A stretch of DNA of 64,000 nucleotides from a bacterium (lineage in GTDB: Bacteria > Myxococcota_A > Bradymonadia > UBA7976 > UBA1532). The notes below the pieces were generated by a model that was not told the DNA's origin, searched no databases, and worked only from the letters and a program-made list of their open reading frames with translations. The stretch is taken from NCBI GenBank assembly GCA_030426085.1, contig JAUHYW010000006.1, positions 1 through 64,000 on the forward strand, read 5' to 3'. Below are positions 33,989 through 41,211 of this stretch, in pieces (position 1 is the stretch's first letter; each line of letters opens with the position of its first letter). The position numbers were made by a program, and so were the translations under genes.

Positions 33989-35221
33989 ATGCCCGATCCG
34001 TTCGCCATCCGCAGCGCCCGGGGCTTCGACCCGGCCACCGGCAAGGTGCTCGACGACCTCGCGATCGTCGTCGAGGGCCCCCGCATCGCCGCGATCCTGC
34101 CCGCCGGCGCGGTGCCCGGGGGCATGGCGGTGCACGACTGCGGCGACGCCACGCTGCTGCCGGGCCTGATCGACTGTCACGTACACCTGGCCATCGAGAC
34201 CGATGACTACCAGATGGACTACCTGAAGCGATCGGCGGCCCACAACGCGCTCGCCAGCCTGCGCAACGCCCGGCGGGCGGCGGCGCAGGGCTTCACCACG
34301 CTGCGGGTCGCGGGCGACGCCGATCGCTCGGGGGCGTGGCTCGACGTGGCCCGGGCGATCGAGCGGGGCGACTTCTGGGGCCCCCGGCTGGTGGGCGCGG
34401 CCCATTACATCTCACCCACCGGCGGCGGGGGCGACCTGAATCACTGCCCGGCCGAACACTGCCTGCGGGGCGATGGCTTGATCGCGGACGGGGTCGATGG
34501 CATCCGCAAGGCCGTGCGCAGCGAGTGCAAAGCGGGCAGCGACTGGATCAAGGTGCTGCTGTCGGGGGCCTATATGTCACAAGGCGACGACCCCCGGCGC
34601 ACGCTCTACAGCGACGACGAGCTGCACGCGCTGGTCGACGAGGCCCGCCGCTGGGGCCGGCCGGTGATGGTGCACGCCCACGGAGCCGACGCCATCAAGC
34701 GCGCGCTGCGGGCCGGCGCCCGCTCCATCGAGCACGGCACGCTGCTCGACGCCGAGGCCATCGACCTCTTCCTCGAGACCGGGGCCTCCCTGGTGCCGAC
34801 GCTGGCCATCGGGGCCTACTACCTCGACGCCCACGCCGACAGCCGGGCCCAGGCGGCGATGGTGGCCACCACCCGCGAGACGCTGGCCCACCAGCATCAC
34901 TGGCTGAGCAAGGCCATCGAGGCCGGGGTCGACGTCGTCGTGGGCAGCGATCTGGGGGGCTACGCCGACGCCTCGGGCGTCCGCGAGTTCGACGAGCTGG
35001 TGGCCCGGGGCATGTCAGCGGCCGATGCCATCGCCGCCGGCACCCACCGCGCGGCTCGCATGCTGGGGCTGGCCGATGACATCGGCTCACTGGCGGTCGG
35101 GCAGGTGGCCGACATCATCGCCTGCCGGGGGCGGCCCGACGAAGACATCGCCGACTTGAAGCGGGTGGCGGCGACGTGGTGCCGGGGCCGGCGCGTCACC
35201 GACGCCGACCCGCTCGCCTGA
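33989..35221 (+). CDS. Metal-dependent amidohydrolase (imidazolonepropionase/prolidase-like)
   Basis: 410 aa. The TIM-barrel amidohydrolase metal site is complete: DCHVHL (His64, His66), WIKVLLSG (Lys188, probably carboxylated), VMVHAHG (His229, His231), SIEHGTLL (His249) and VVGSDLGG (Asp321). This binuclear pattern is that of the Xaa-Pro dipeptidase or acyl-lysine hydrolase branch of the superfamily. There is no signal peptide. It probably hydrolyses a small amide or dipeptide in the cytoplasm. GGAGG lies 6 nt before the ATG. It is monocistronic and divergent from the esterase. Confidence 0.85.
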   Translation: MPDPFAIRSARGFDPATGKVLDDLAIVVEGPRIAAILPAGAVPGGMAVHDCGDATLLPGLIDCHVHLAIETDDYQMDYLKRSAAHNALASLRNARRAAAQGFTTLRVAGDADRSGAWLDVARAIERGDFWGPRLVGAAHYISPTGGGGDLNHCPAEHCLRGDGLIADGVDGIRKAVRSECKAGSDWIKVLLSGAYMSQGDDPRRTLYSDDELHALVDEARRWGRPVMVHAHGADAIKRALRAGARSIEHGTLLDAEAIDLFLETGASLVPTLAIGAYYLDAHADSRAQAAMVATTRETLAHQHHWLSKAIEAGVDVVVGSDLGGYADASGVREFDELVARGMSAADAIAAGTHRAARMLGLADDIGSLAVGQVADIIACRGRPDEDIADLKRVAATWCRGRRVTDADPLA

Positions 35222-35235
35222 ACGCGACGCCGGGA

Positions 35236-35628
35236 TCAGCTCCCGACGCGTACCGCGGCGACCTCGCCCGTCGCGCAGTCGAGGTCGACCTCGGCGTCGT
35301 AGTCCGGGCCGAGCGCCGGCATGTCTTTGGGATAGTCGATGGGGAAGCGCACGGTGCACTTGTCGCCGTCGCGCTCGATCTGCGGCGCGCCGGCGTTCGG
35401 CGAGAACTCGATGCCCTTGGCCGCCTCGCGGGCCTTGGCGATCAGCGCCTCGTCGCTCAGCTTCTCCTTGGCCATTTTCTCCTCCGCTGGGGGGTCGGCC
35501 GCCGGCTCGGCGGCGGGGGCCGGCGTCTCCGGCCGGGTCGGGGTGCCTTCGGATCCCGATCCGCAGCCCGTCGCGAGCGAAGCGACGAGCAGGGCGAGCG
35601 CCGAGGCGATGGGGCGGCGATGACTCAC
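35236..35628 (-). CDS. Small lipoprotein of unknown function
   Basis: 130 aa, GTG start overlapping the upstream stop (GTGA), so co-translated with the JAMM-motif protein. Signal peptide with lipobox LATGCGSGSEG, a Thr/Pro/Ala/Glu linker, a charged helix (EKLSDEALIAKAREAAKG) and a compact beta-rich C-terminus with two cysteines (DKCTVRFPIDYP, VDLDCATGEVAAV) that may form a disulphide. As third gene of the ATPase operon it could be an immunity or accessory protein for its neighbour, which is a guess from position only. Confidence 0.7.
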   Translation of the reverse strand: MSHRRPIASALALLVASLATGCGSGSEGTPTRPETPAPAAEPAADPPAEEKMAKEKLSDEALIAKAREAAKGIEFSPNAGAPQIERDGDKCTVRFPIDYPKDMPALGPDYDAEVDLDCATGEVAAVRVGS

Positions 35629-36713
35629 GTCGGCGTATCCCTCCGGGTCGGGCCGCAGTGATAGAGCTGGGCCGGATCGTTGATGTCGTGGCCGCTGAGC
35701 ACGTTGGCCGAGTAGTCGTAGACGATGCCCGGCACCCGCACCGAGGCGTGGTTGTGGAACGTCACGTCGGCCCCCGAGGGCCCCACCGTGCGGCTCCACT
35801 TGGGCGTGTCCGTCTCGGCGTCGTAATCCGGCGGGAAGCGATGGGTCATCGGGGTGTGGGTGTGGAAGCAGGCCACGGTGTAGACCCGGCTGTCGCCGTT
35901 GTCGGTGTCGGCCGGCTTGGGCAGCGGCTGCACCGAGGCCCCCTGAGTGTTGGTGCGGGTCGGGCCGACGATGGTCGCGGTCACCGAGTAGGTGCCCGAG
36001 CCCGAGGTGTCGAGCCGCACCCAGAAGGCCTGCTCCCGGCGGCTGGTCTCGGTCGTCGCGTTCTTGGTCTGGGTCCAGGCGGCGTCGCACGCCCCGCTGA
36101 CGGTGCTGTCGCCGGTGATGTCGCTGTACGCGGGGAAGCGCACCGTGGCGTCGACCTCCGCCGAGGCGACCCCGTCGGCGGTCACCCGCACCTTGAAGTT
36201 GCCCGCGATGCGGGCCACGCCGGTGCAGGTGGCGCTGGCCCCGGTCTGGATGGTGGTCCACGCGGTCGCGCTCGCCGGGCGGTACTCGAAGGTGTAGCTG
36301 CTCACCTCGCCCGGCGCGGTGGCGGTCAGGGTGTAGTTCTTGGTCAGGTCGATGGTGGTCGCGGCCATCTCCAGGGTCACCGCGCCCCCGCCCTCCTCGG
36401 GCGCGCCGGCCTCGGTGTCGGCGCCGCCGGTGTCGGTGTCCCCCGCGTCGGCGGTGGTGGTCGTACCGGCGTCCTCGCCCTCGCGCAGCGCCGGCTCGCC
36501 GACGAGGTCGACCTTCTCGCCGTCCCCGTCGAACTCGGCGAGGCCGGCCTCGCTGACGAGGTCGACCTTCTCGCCGTCCCCGTCGAACTCGGCGAGCGCC
36601 GCGGCCTGGGCCCGGCGGGCGCCGCCCGACTCGGCCAGCCCCGACTCGACCTGGACGTCGCCCGGGGCCCGCTCGTCGAGCGCGCCCTCCCGCTGCATGC
36701 TCTGCTGTTTCAT
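35625..36713 (-). CDS. Modular protein with putative JAMM-type metalloprotease motif, possible exported effector
   Basis: 362 aa, ATGA overlap with the upstream ATPase. No signal peptide. Residues 1-80 are acidic and contain an 18-residue tandem repeat (LAEFDGDGEKVDLV twice). Residues 80-110 are a Thr/Asp/Gly/Glu linker. Residues about 111-255 look like beta-sandwich material. The C-terminal 90 residues contain FHTHTP (His284, His286), then GPSGAD (Ser313, Asp316) and FHNHASV, resembling the H-x-H-(x)P...S-x-x-D zinc site of JAB/JAMM peptidases; Glu227 may be the catalytic Glu. Absence of a signal together with coupling to an injection-system type ATPase suggests a cargo protein. The family call is tentative. 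Confidence 0.6.
   Translation of the reverse strand: MKQQSMQREGALDERAPGDVQVESGLAESGGARRAQAAALAEFDGDGEKVDLVSEAGLAEFDGDGEKVDLVGEPALREGEDAGTTTTADAGDTDTGGADTEAGAPEEGGGAVTLEMAATTIDLTKNYTLTATAPGEVSSYTFEYRPASATAWTTIQTGASATCTGVARIAGNFKVRVTADGVASAEVDATVRFPAYSDITGDSTVSGACDAAWTQTKNATTETSRREQAFWVRLDTSGSGTYSVTATIVGPTRTNTQGASVQPLPKPADTDNGDSRVYTVACFHTHTPMTHRFPPDYDAETDTPKWSRTVGPSGADVTFHNHASVRVPGIVYDYSANVLSGHDINDPAQLYHCGPTRRDTPT
36501..36596 (-). repeat. Two tandem copies of a 54-bp coding repeat
   Basis: A 42-bp block is repeated without mismatch at 36501-36542 and 36555-36596 (period 54 bp, 18 codons). It encodes the acidic LAEFDGDGEKVDLV unit near the N-terminus of the JAMM-motif protein. DNA-level identity suggests a recent duplication. 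Confidence 0.85.
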
Positions 36714-38836
36714 AGGCGTCCCATCTCCCTCAGCTCCGTCTCCGCAGCCTCCCTCAACAATCTCCCGGTCAGTCCACCCCCACGGTCGACCGCCTCGAAC
36801 GCCGCCCGCAGCACGGCGTTCTTGATGCTGCCACCGCTGAGCTTATACCGCTTGCCGAGCCGAGCGAAGTCGATCGCGCCGTCGACCGGCGCCCGGCTCG
36901 GGATCGCCCGCCGCCACAGCTCGGCCCGGGCCTCGTCGTCGGGCAGCGGGAAGTGGATCCGGAACTTCAGCCGCCGCTTGAACGCGCTGTCGAGGCTGCG
37001 CTCGAAGTTCGTGGCGAGGATCGACATGCCGTCGAAGTCCTCCATGCGCTGCAACAGGTAGTTGATCTCCATGTTGGCGAAGCGGTCGTTGCTGCCCTTC
37101 ACCTCGGTGCGGGTCGCGAACAGGCTGTCGGCCTCGTCGAAGAACAGGATGGCCTGGGCCCGCTCGGCCTCGTCGAAGACCCGGGCCAGGTTCTTCTCGG
37201 TCTCGCCGACCCACTTGCTGACCACCCGCGACAGGTCGACCCGGTACAGCGGGCGGCGCAGATCGGCGGCGAGCAGCCCGGCGACCATCGTCTTGCCGGT
37301 GCCCGGGGGGCCGCTGAACAGGCAGCCGAGGCCCCGACCGTACGACAGCAGCCGGCGGAAGCCCCACCCGTCGAGCACCCGCTCCCGATGGCGGGCCTGG
37401 AGGCGCACCCGGTGCAGGGCGTCCATCACCTCGTCGGGCAGGACCACGTCCGACCAGCGCAGCGAGGTCGTGACCCGATCGGCGACCTCGTCGAGCGTGT
37501 GATGCAGGCGGCGGCGCACGCAGCGGTCGAGGGTGTCGGCGTCGAGCCGGGGCCGGCCGGGGGCCCCGTGCAGCAGCGCGACCTCGCGCTCGGCGTCGAG
37601 CACCGCGCCCCGGATGACCCCGATCGGGGCGTCGTAGCGCCGGGCCATCTCGGCCGGCAGCTCGGGCTCGACCTCGGCGTCCACCGCGCCGAGCGCCATC
37701 ATCCACACCGCCCGCTGCTCGCCGGCCGGCAGCGGGCGGAAGCGCACCTCGACCGCGCCCTCCAGGTGGCGCCGCAGCGGGCTCGGCGGCTGGCCCACCG
37801 ACAGCGCGACGAGCCCCCGGTGGGCCCGCATGCGCTCGATGACGGCCATCCAGCGGGGCGCCGCCTCGTCGTGCTCGGCCAGCCGGTCGCCCCGCAAGAG
37901 CAGCCCCGCCCGCCCGATGCGGGCCTCGCGGGCGGCGTCGGCCAGGGTCGCGGCGAAGGCGGTCGGCTCGGCGGGCAGCAGGCCCAGCTCGACGGCGACG
38001 AGGCGCCGACCGGCGTTGGCCATCGCCCCCGCCAGCGCCGTGCGCCGCCCGCTGCCCGCCGGCCCGACCAGCAGCAGCCGGGGCCCGCCGTCGGGCTCGG
38101 CGATCGCCCGCTCGACCAGCCGCCCCAGGCGCCGGGCCGTGTCGGGGTTCAGCGTCGGCGGCAGCCGGGGCGGGGGCACCCGGGTCACCGCGAAGGCCAA
38201 CGCCTCGGGCACGAACGGCGGCTCGCCCCGCAGCGCCGCGATCACCGGCGCCGGCGCGGTCACCCCGCAGTGCAGCCGCGGCGGGTGGGGGGCCCAGCTC
38301 GGCGTCGGGTTGAGTCGCACCAGCCGCCCGGCCACCAGCGGCGCGTCGGGGCGGAAGCGGGCCTGGGCCTCGATGGCCGCCCGGGGGCCGTCGGTCACCA
38401 GCTCGCACAGGAAGCCCGCCGAGGGCTGCTTGACCGCGAAGTCGGCCCAGGCGAAGGCGTAGAGCCGGGCGACATCCAGCGAGAGCGCCGGCGCGGCGGC
38501 GGCGAAGAGCAGCCGGGCGTCGAGCGGCGACAGATCGAAGCGGCGGGCGAGCCCGGCCAGCGGGCCCCGGGCCTCGGGCGGCGGGGCGGGGGTCGCCTCG
38601 ACGATGAGCAGCCCCAGCCGGCGCAGCGCCTCGGCCCCCGACGGCGGCTCGGGCGCGTCGGCGGCGGCGAGCAGGTGGCGGGCCTCGTCCACCCCGACGA
38701 AGAGGTCGCCCACCTCGCGGGGCGTATTGAGCAGCCGCAGGCCGTGGCGCTCGACGTAGCGCCGCACTCGGTACAGCGCCCACCGGCAGCCGGCGGCCAC
38801 CGCCTCGAGCGCGTCGTCGGTCCCTGCGGCGTGCAC
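36710..38836 (-). CDS. AAA+ ATPase of the extracellular contractile injection system (eCIS) type
   Basis: 708 aa. N-terminal helical/winged region (PLAGLARRFDLSPLDARLLFAAAAPAL, RLYAFAWADF) as in eCIS ATPases of the Afp15/PVC15 type. A first, degenerate AAA module has Walker A GPAGSGRRT (258-266) but no clear Walker B acids. The second is intact: GPPGTGKT (509-516), ILFFDEAD (Asp567, Glu568), sensor Asn610 in LATN, and Arg-finger region FKRRLKF. In eCIS loci this ATPase is a core gene of uncertain role in assembly or cargo loading. No tube, sheath or baseplate gene is in the window. GTG start with an upstream GGGAG; heads an operon with the two genes below it. Confidence 0.85.
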   Translation of the reverse strand: MHAAGTDDALEAVAAGCRWALYRVRRYVERHGLRLLNTPREVGDLFVGVDEARHLLAAADAPEPPSGAEALRRLGLLIVEATPAPPPEARGPLAGLARRFDLSPLDARLLFAAAAPALSLDVARLYAFAWADFAVKQPSAGFLCELVTDGPRAAIEAQARFRPDAPLVAGRLVRLNPTPSWAPHPPRLHCGVTAPAPVIAALRGEPPFVPEALAFAVTRVPPPRLPPTLNPDTARRLGRLVERAIAEPDGGPRLLLVGPAGSGRRTALAGAMANAGRRLVAVELGLLPAEPTAFAATLADAAREARIGRAGLLLRGDRLAEHDEAAPRWMAVIERMRAHRGLVALSVGQPPSPLRRHLEGAVEVRFRPLPAGEQRAVWMMALGAVDAEVEPELPAEMARRYDAPIGVIRGAVLDAEREVALLHGAPGRPRLDADTLDRCVRRRLHHTLDEVADRVTTSLRWSDVVLPDEVMDALHRVRLQARHRERVLDGWGFRRLLSYGRGLGCLFSGPPGTGKTMVAGLLAADLRRPLYRVDLSRVVSKWVGETEKNLARVFDEAERAQAILFFDEADSLFATRTEVKGSNDRFANMEINYLLQRMEDFDGMSILATNFERSLDSAFKRRLKFRIHFPLPDDEARAELWRRAIPSRAPVDGAIDFARLGKRYKLSGGSIKNAVLRAAFEAVDRGGGLTGRLLREAAETELREMGRL

Positions 38837-38877
38837 GCGCCCCCGCTCCCTTCCGCGGATCGACCCGCGTCGCCCAG

Positions 38878-38883
38878 ACTATA
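38878..38883 (-). promoter_or_regulatory. Candidate -10 element for the eCIS-type ATPase operon
   Basis: On the minus strand GCTATAGT: TATAGT (5 of 6) preceded by GC, about 41 bp before the GTG. The -35 is poor. On the plus strand TATCCT at 38938-38943 could serve the divergent gene. Confidence 0.4.
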
Positions 38884-38973
38884 GCGCCCCCCGGGGCGCG
38901 GCACGACCGCGCGTAGCGGCGGGCCGGGGTGATGCCGTATCCTGGAGCCGCACGAGACGCCGGGGGGGGCGCC

Positions 38974-41145
38974 ATGAGCCGGACGCACGCGACGACGAGC
39001 CCGCTGAACGACGCGGCGATGGCCCCGCCGACGACGGCCCCGGGCAGCGACGGTCGGGCCGCCCGGGGTCAGAGCGCCGAGCTGCTCGGCCAGGACCCCG
39101 GCTTGCAGTCGGGGGTCCAGGCGGGCGACCCCGCCGCGGCCCAGAGCGCCGAGCTGCTCGGCCAGGGCCCCCGCTCGTGGAACCAGTGGCTCACCGGGCT
39201 CGTGGGCGGCGAGGCGCAGAACGACGCGCCGGCGGCCCCCAAAGAGCCGGATCCGGTCTACACCGCCCGGGCCTACACCTGCACCGACAGCGCCGCCTGG
39301 CTGCGCACCGCCCCGCCCGAGGCGGCCTACGTCAACCGCTCGCTGCCCCAGGGCGAGACGGTGGTCGTGGTGGACGAAGGCGCCGCCAGCTCGCGCCGCA
39401 CCGGGGACTGCGTCGAGGTGGTCTCCATCGGCCCCGACGGCGCCCTCGGCCAGAGCTGGGGCTGGACCAAGGTGGGCAACCTGACCCCGCTCGACGGCTC
39501 GATGCCGCTGCCGAAAGCCAGCGCCGATCGCCTGCTCGCCGGCAGCCGCCCCGACCTGAGCGTGGACATCGACGGCGCCCCGGCCCCCCTCCCCACCGAA
39601 GGCGACGGCGACGCGGCCCAGCCCGAGCCCGCGGCGGTGGCGGCGGATGGCATCCAAGCCATCGTCGACATGTGCGTCGGGTGGGAGTCGTGGGTCACCT
39701 GGGACGAGACGGTGGTCGACGCGATGGGTCTGCTCACCGGCGGCGAGCGGACCTACGCCCGCACCGTGCCCTACCTGCACGGGGTGCTCGCGGAGAAGCT
39801 GGGCCCGGCCGACTTCGAGCAGGCGCTGCGCAACGTCGACGCGACGCTGCTCGACCTCGTCTCGGCCCACCTGACCGCAGGCTACGACGACTACTTCTCG
39901 GGCGCCTTCGCCGGCGAGGTGCAGGGGGCGCAGCTCGCCGAGGTCCAGAGCCTGCTGGGCATGGGCCCCGAGATGATCGAGCGCCTGGTGCAGAGCGGGG
40001 TCGATCCCACCCGCCACCCGGCGCTGGCCGACCCCGGCACCGCCTCGATGATGAGCGCCGAGCCCGCGTTCGAGGCCTGGGCCCGGGGGGTCAACGGATG
40101 GGACGGCCCGGCGTATCAGACCTGGGCCAGCGGGCTCTTGAGCCACGCCGACGAAGACACTCGGCGGCATGCCTTCTCGACGGTCTCCGAAGAGAAGGTG
40201 GGTCAGATGGTCGCCGACCGACAGTACCGGGGCAAGAAGAAGGCCGACCATCGCACCCGCATCGACTACGAAGGCATCGAGGGCGGCCTGTCGGCCTCGC
40301 TGCGGGGCGACATCTACCCCACCGCCAAAGCCGATGACTACGGCGAGGCGGTGCGCGACCTGAGCCGGGACAAGGCGGCCGACATGAGCACCGGCCAGCA
40401 GGCGCTGCTGCGCAAGGTCGAAGAGTTCCTCGCCACCCGCCCCGAGCCGGCGGGCGCGTATGCGGCCTACGCCCGGTTCGAGGTGCCGGGGCGCATGCTC
40501 CAGGTCGGCGAGACCGTGCTCGACCCCGAGCTCATCGAGCGCATGCGCCTGTTCGTGAAGTTCGCCGCCTGGGCCGGCCTGCTCACCGCCGCGCCGAGCG
40601 TCAGCAGCGGCGCCCGCTCCGAGAAGCAGTGCCATCAGCTCTCGGTCAACTATCAGTTCGTCTCGGGCCGGGGCATCAACGACGAGGCCAACCGCAAGCA
40701 GGTGGCCGAGTGGGCGGTGGAGAACGAGGGTCGGGACGAGGACGGCAACACCTGGATCCCATCCCACCTCGTCGACGAGCTGAAGGCCGAAGAGGCCGAC
40801 GACGCGGTGTATCGCAAGGTGCTGCTCGAAGATGTCAAAGGCACATTCAGCCGGCAGCAGACCGCCCAGGCCGCCGAGGGCTACGACCGGGGCGACAGCC
40901 GACGCATGCCCAACCTGCGCAACACCGGCAAGAGCCTGCACGCCGGGCGGGATGGGGTCGCCGGGGCGATCGACATCTCGATTCCTTGGGTCTTCTCGAA
41001 CCGCTACGACCCGATGATCGACATCCTCGCGCTGTATTTCGGGCTCAAGCGGCCGGTCAAGGACAGCAGCAGCTCGCCCGAAGACTGGCACTACGAGAAG
41101 ATCGGCAGCGTGCTGAAGGGCGACGAGGTCGACGAAGAGAGCTGA
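38974..41145 (+). CDS. SH3b-containing protein with M15-like peptidase C-terminus, possible effector
   Basis: 723 aa, no signal peptide. The Ala/Thr-rich N-terminus carries the unit QSAELLGQ twice, 24 residues apart. Residues about 99-170 resemble a bacterial SH3 domain (DSAAWLRTAPP, VEVVSIGPDG, WGWTKVGNLTPL), a fold that binds cell-wall peptides. The middle 400 residues are helical and unrecognised. The C-terminus has SLHAGRDGVAGAIDI (His656, Asp667) and EDWHYE (Asp704, His706), the order of zinc and catalytic residues of M15-type D,D-peptidases; the His-Asp spacing is longer than usual. It is divergent from the eCIS-type ATPase. A cell-wall-targeting cargo is a reasonable inference, unproven. 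Confidence 0.65.
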   Translation: MSRTHATTSPLNDAAMAPPTTAPGSDGRAARGQSAELLGQDPGLQSGVQAGDPAAAQSAELLGQGPRSWNQWLTGLVGGEAQNDAPAAPKEPDPVYTARAYTCTDSAAWLRTAPPEAAYVNRSLPQGETVVVVDEGAASSRRTGDCVEVVSIGPDGALGQSWGWTKVGNLTPLDGSMPLPKASADRLLAGSRPDLSVDIDGAPAPLPTEGDGDAAQPEPAAVAADGIQAIVDMCVGWESWVTWDETVVDAMGLLTGGERTYARTVPYLHGVLAEKLGPADFEQALRNVDATLLDLVSAHLTAGYDDYFSGAFAGEVQGAQLAEVQSLLGMGPEMIERLVQSGVDPTRHPALADPGTASMMSAEPAFEAWARGVNGWDGPAYQTWASGLLSHADEDTRRHAFSTVSEEKVGQMVADRQYRGKKKADHRTRIDYEGIEGGLSASLRGDIYPTAKADDYGEAVRDLSRDKAADMSTGQQALLRKVEEFLATRPEPAGAYAAYARFEVPGRMLQVGETVLDPELIERMRLFVKFAAWAGLLTAAPSVSSGARSEKQCHQLSVNYQFVSGRGINDEANRKQVAEWAVENEGRDEDGNTWIPSHLVDELKAEEADDAVYRKVLLEDVKGTFSRQQTAQAAEGYDRGDSRRMPNLRNTGKSLHAGRDGVAGAIDISIPWVFSNRYDPMIDILALYFGLKRPVKDSSSSPEDWHYEKIGSVLKGDEVDEES

Positions 41146-41174
41146 CCATCCGCGCGATGGTGAGCGGCGGCCGA

Positions 41175-41205
41175 TTGGCCAGATCGCCGACGGCCCGACT
41201 ATGCT
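41175..41205 (+). promoter_or_regulatory. Candidate promoter giving a leaderless TIR-pseudokinase mRNA
   Basis: TTGGCC (41175-41180) and TATGCT (41200-41205, preceded by AC) with a 19-bp spacer. The -10 ends 6 bp before the ATG at 41212, so transcription would start at or next to the initiator codon. No Shine-Dalgarno is present. Confidence 0.35.
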
Positions 41206-41211
41206 GCCGGG

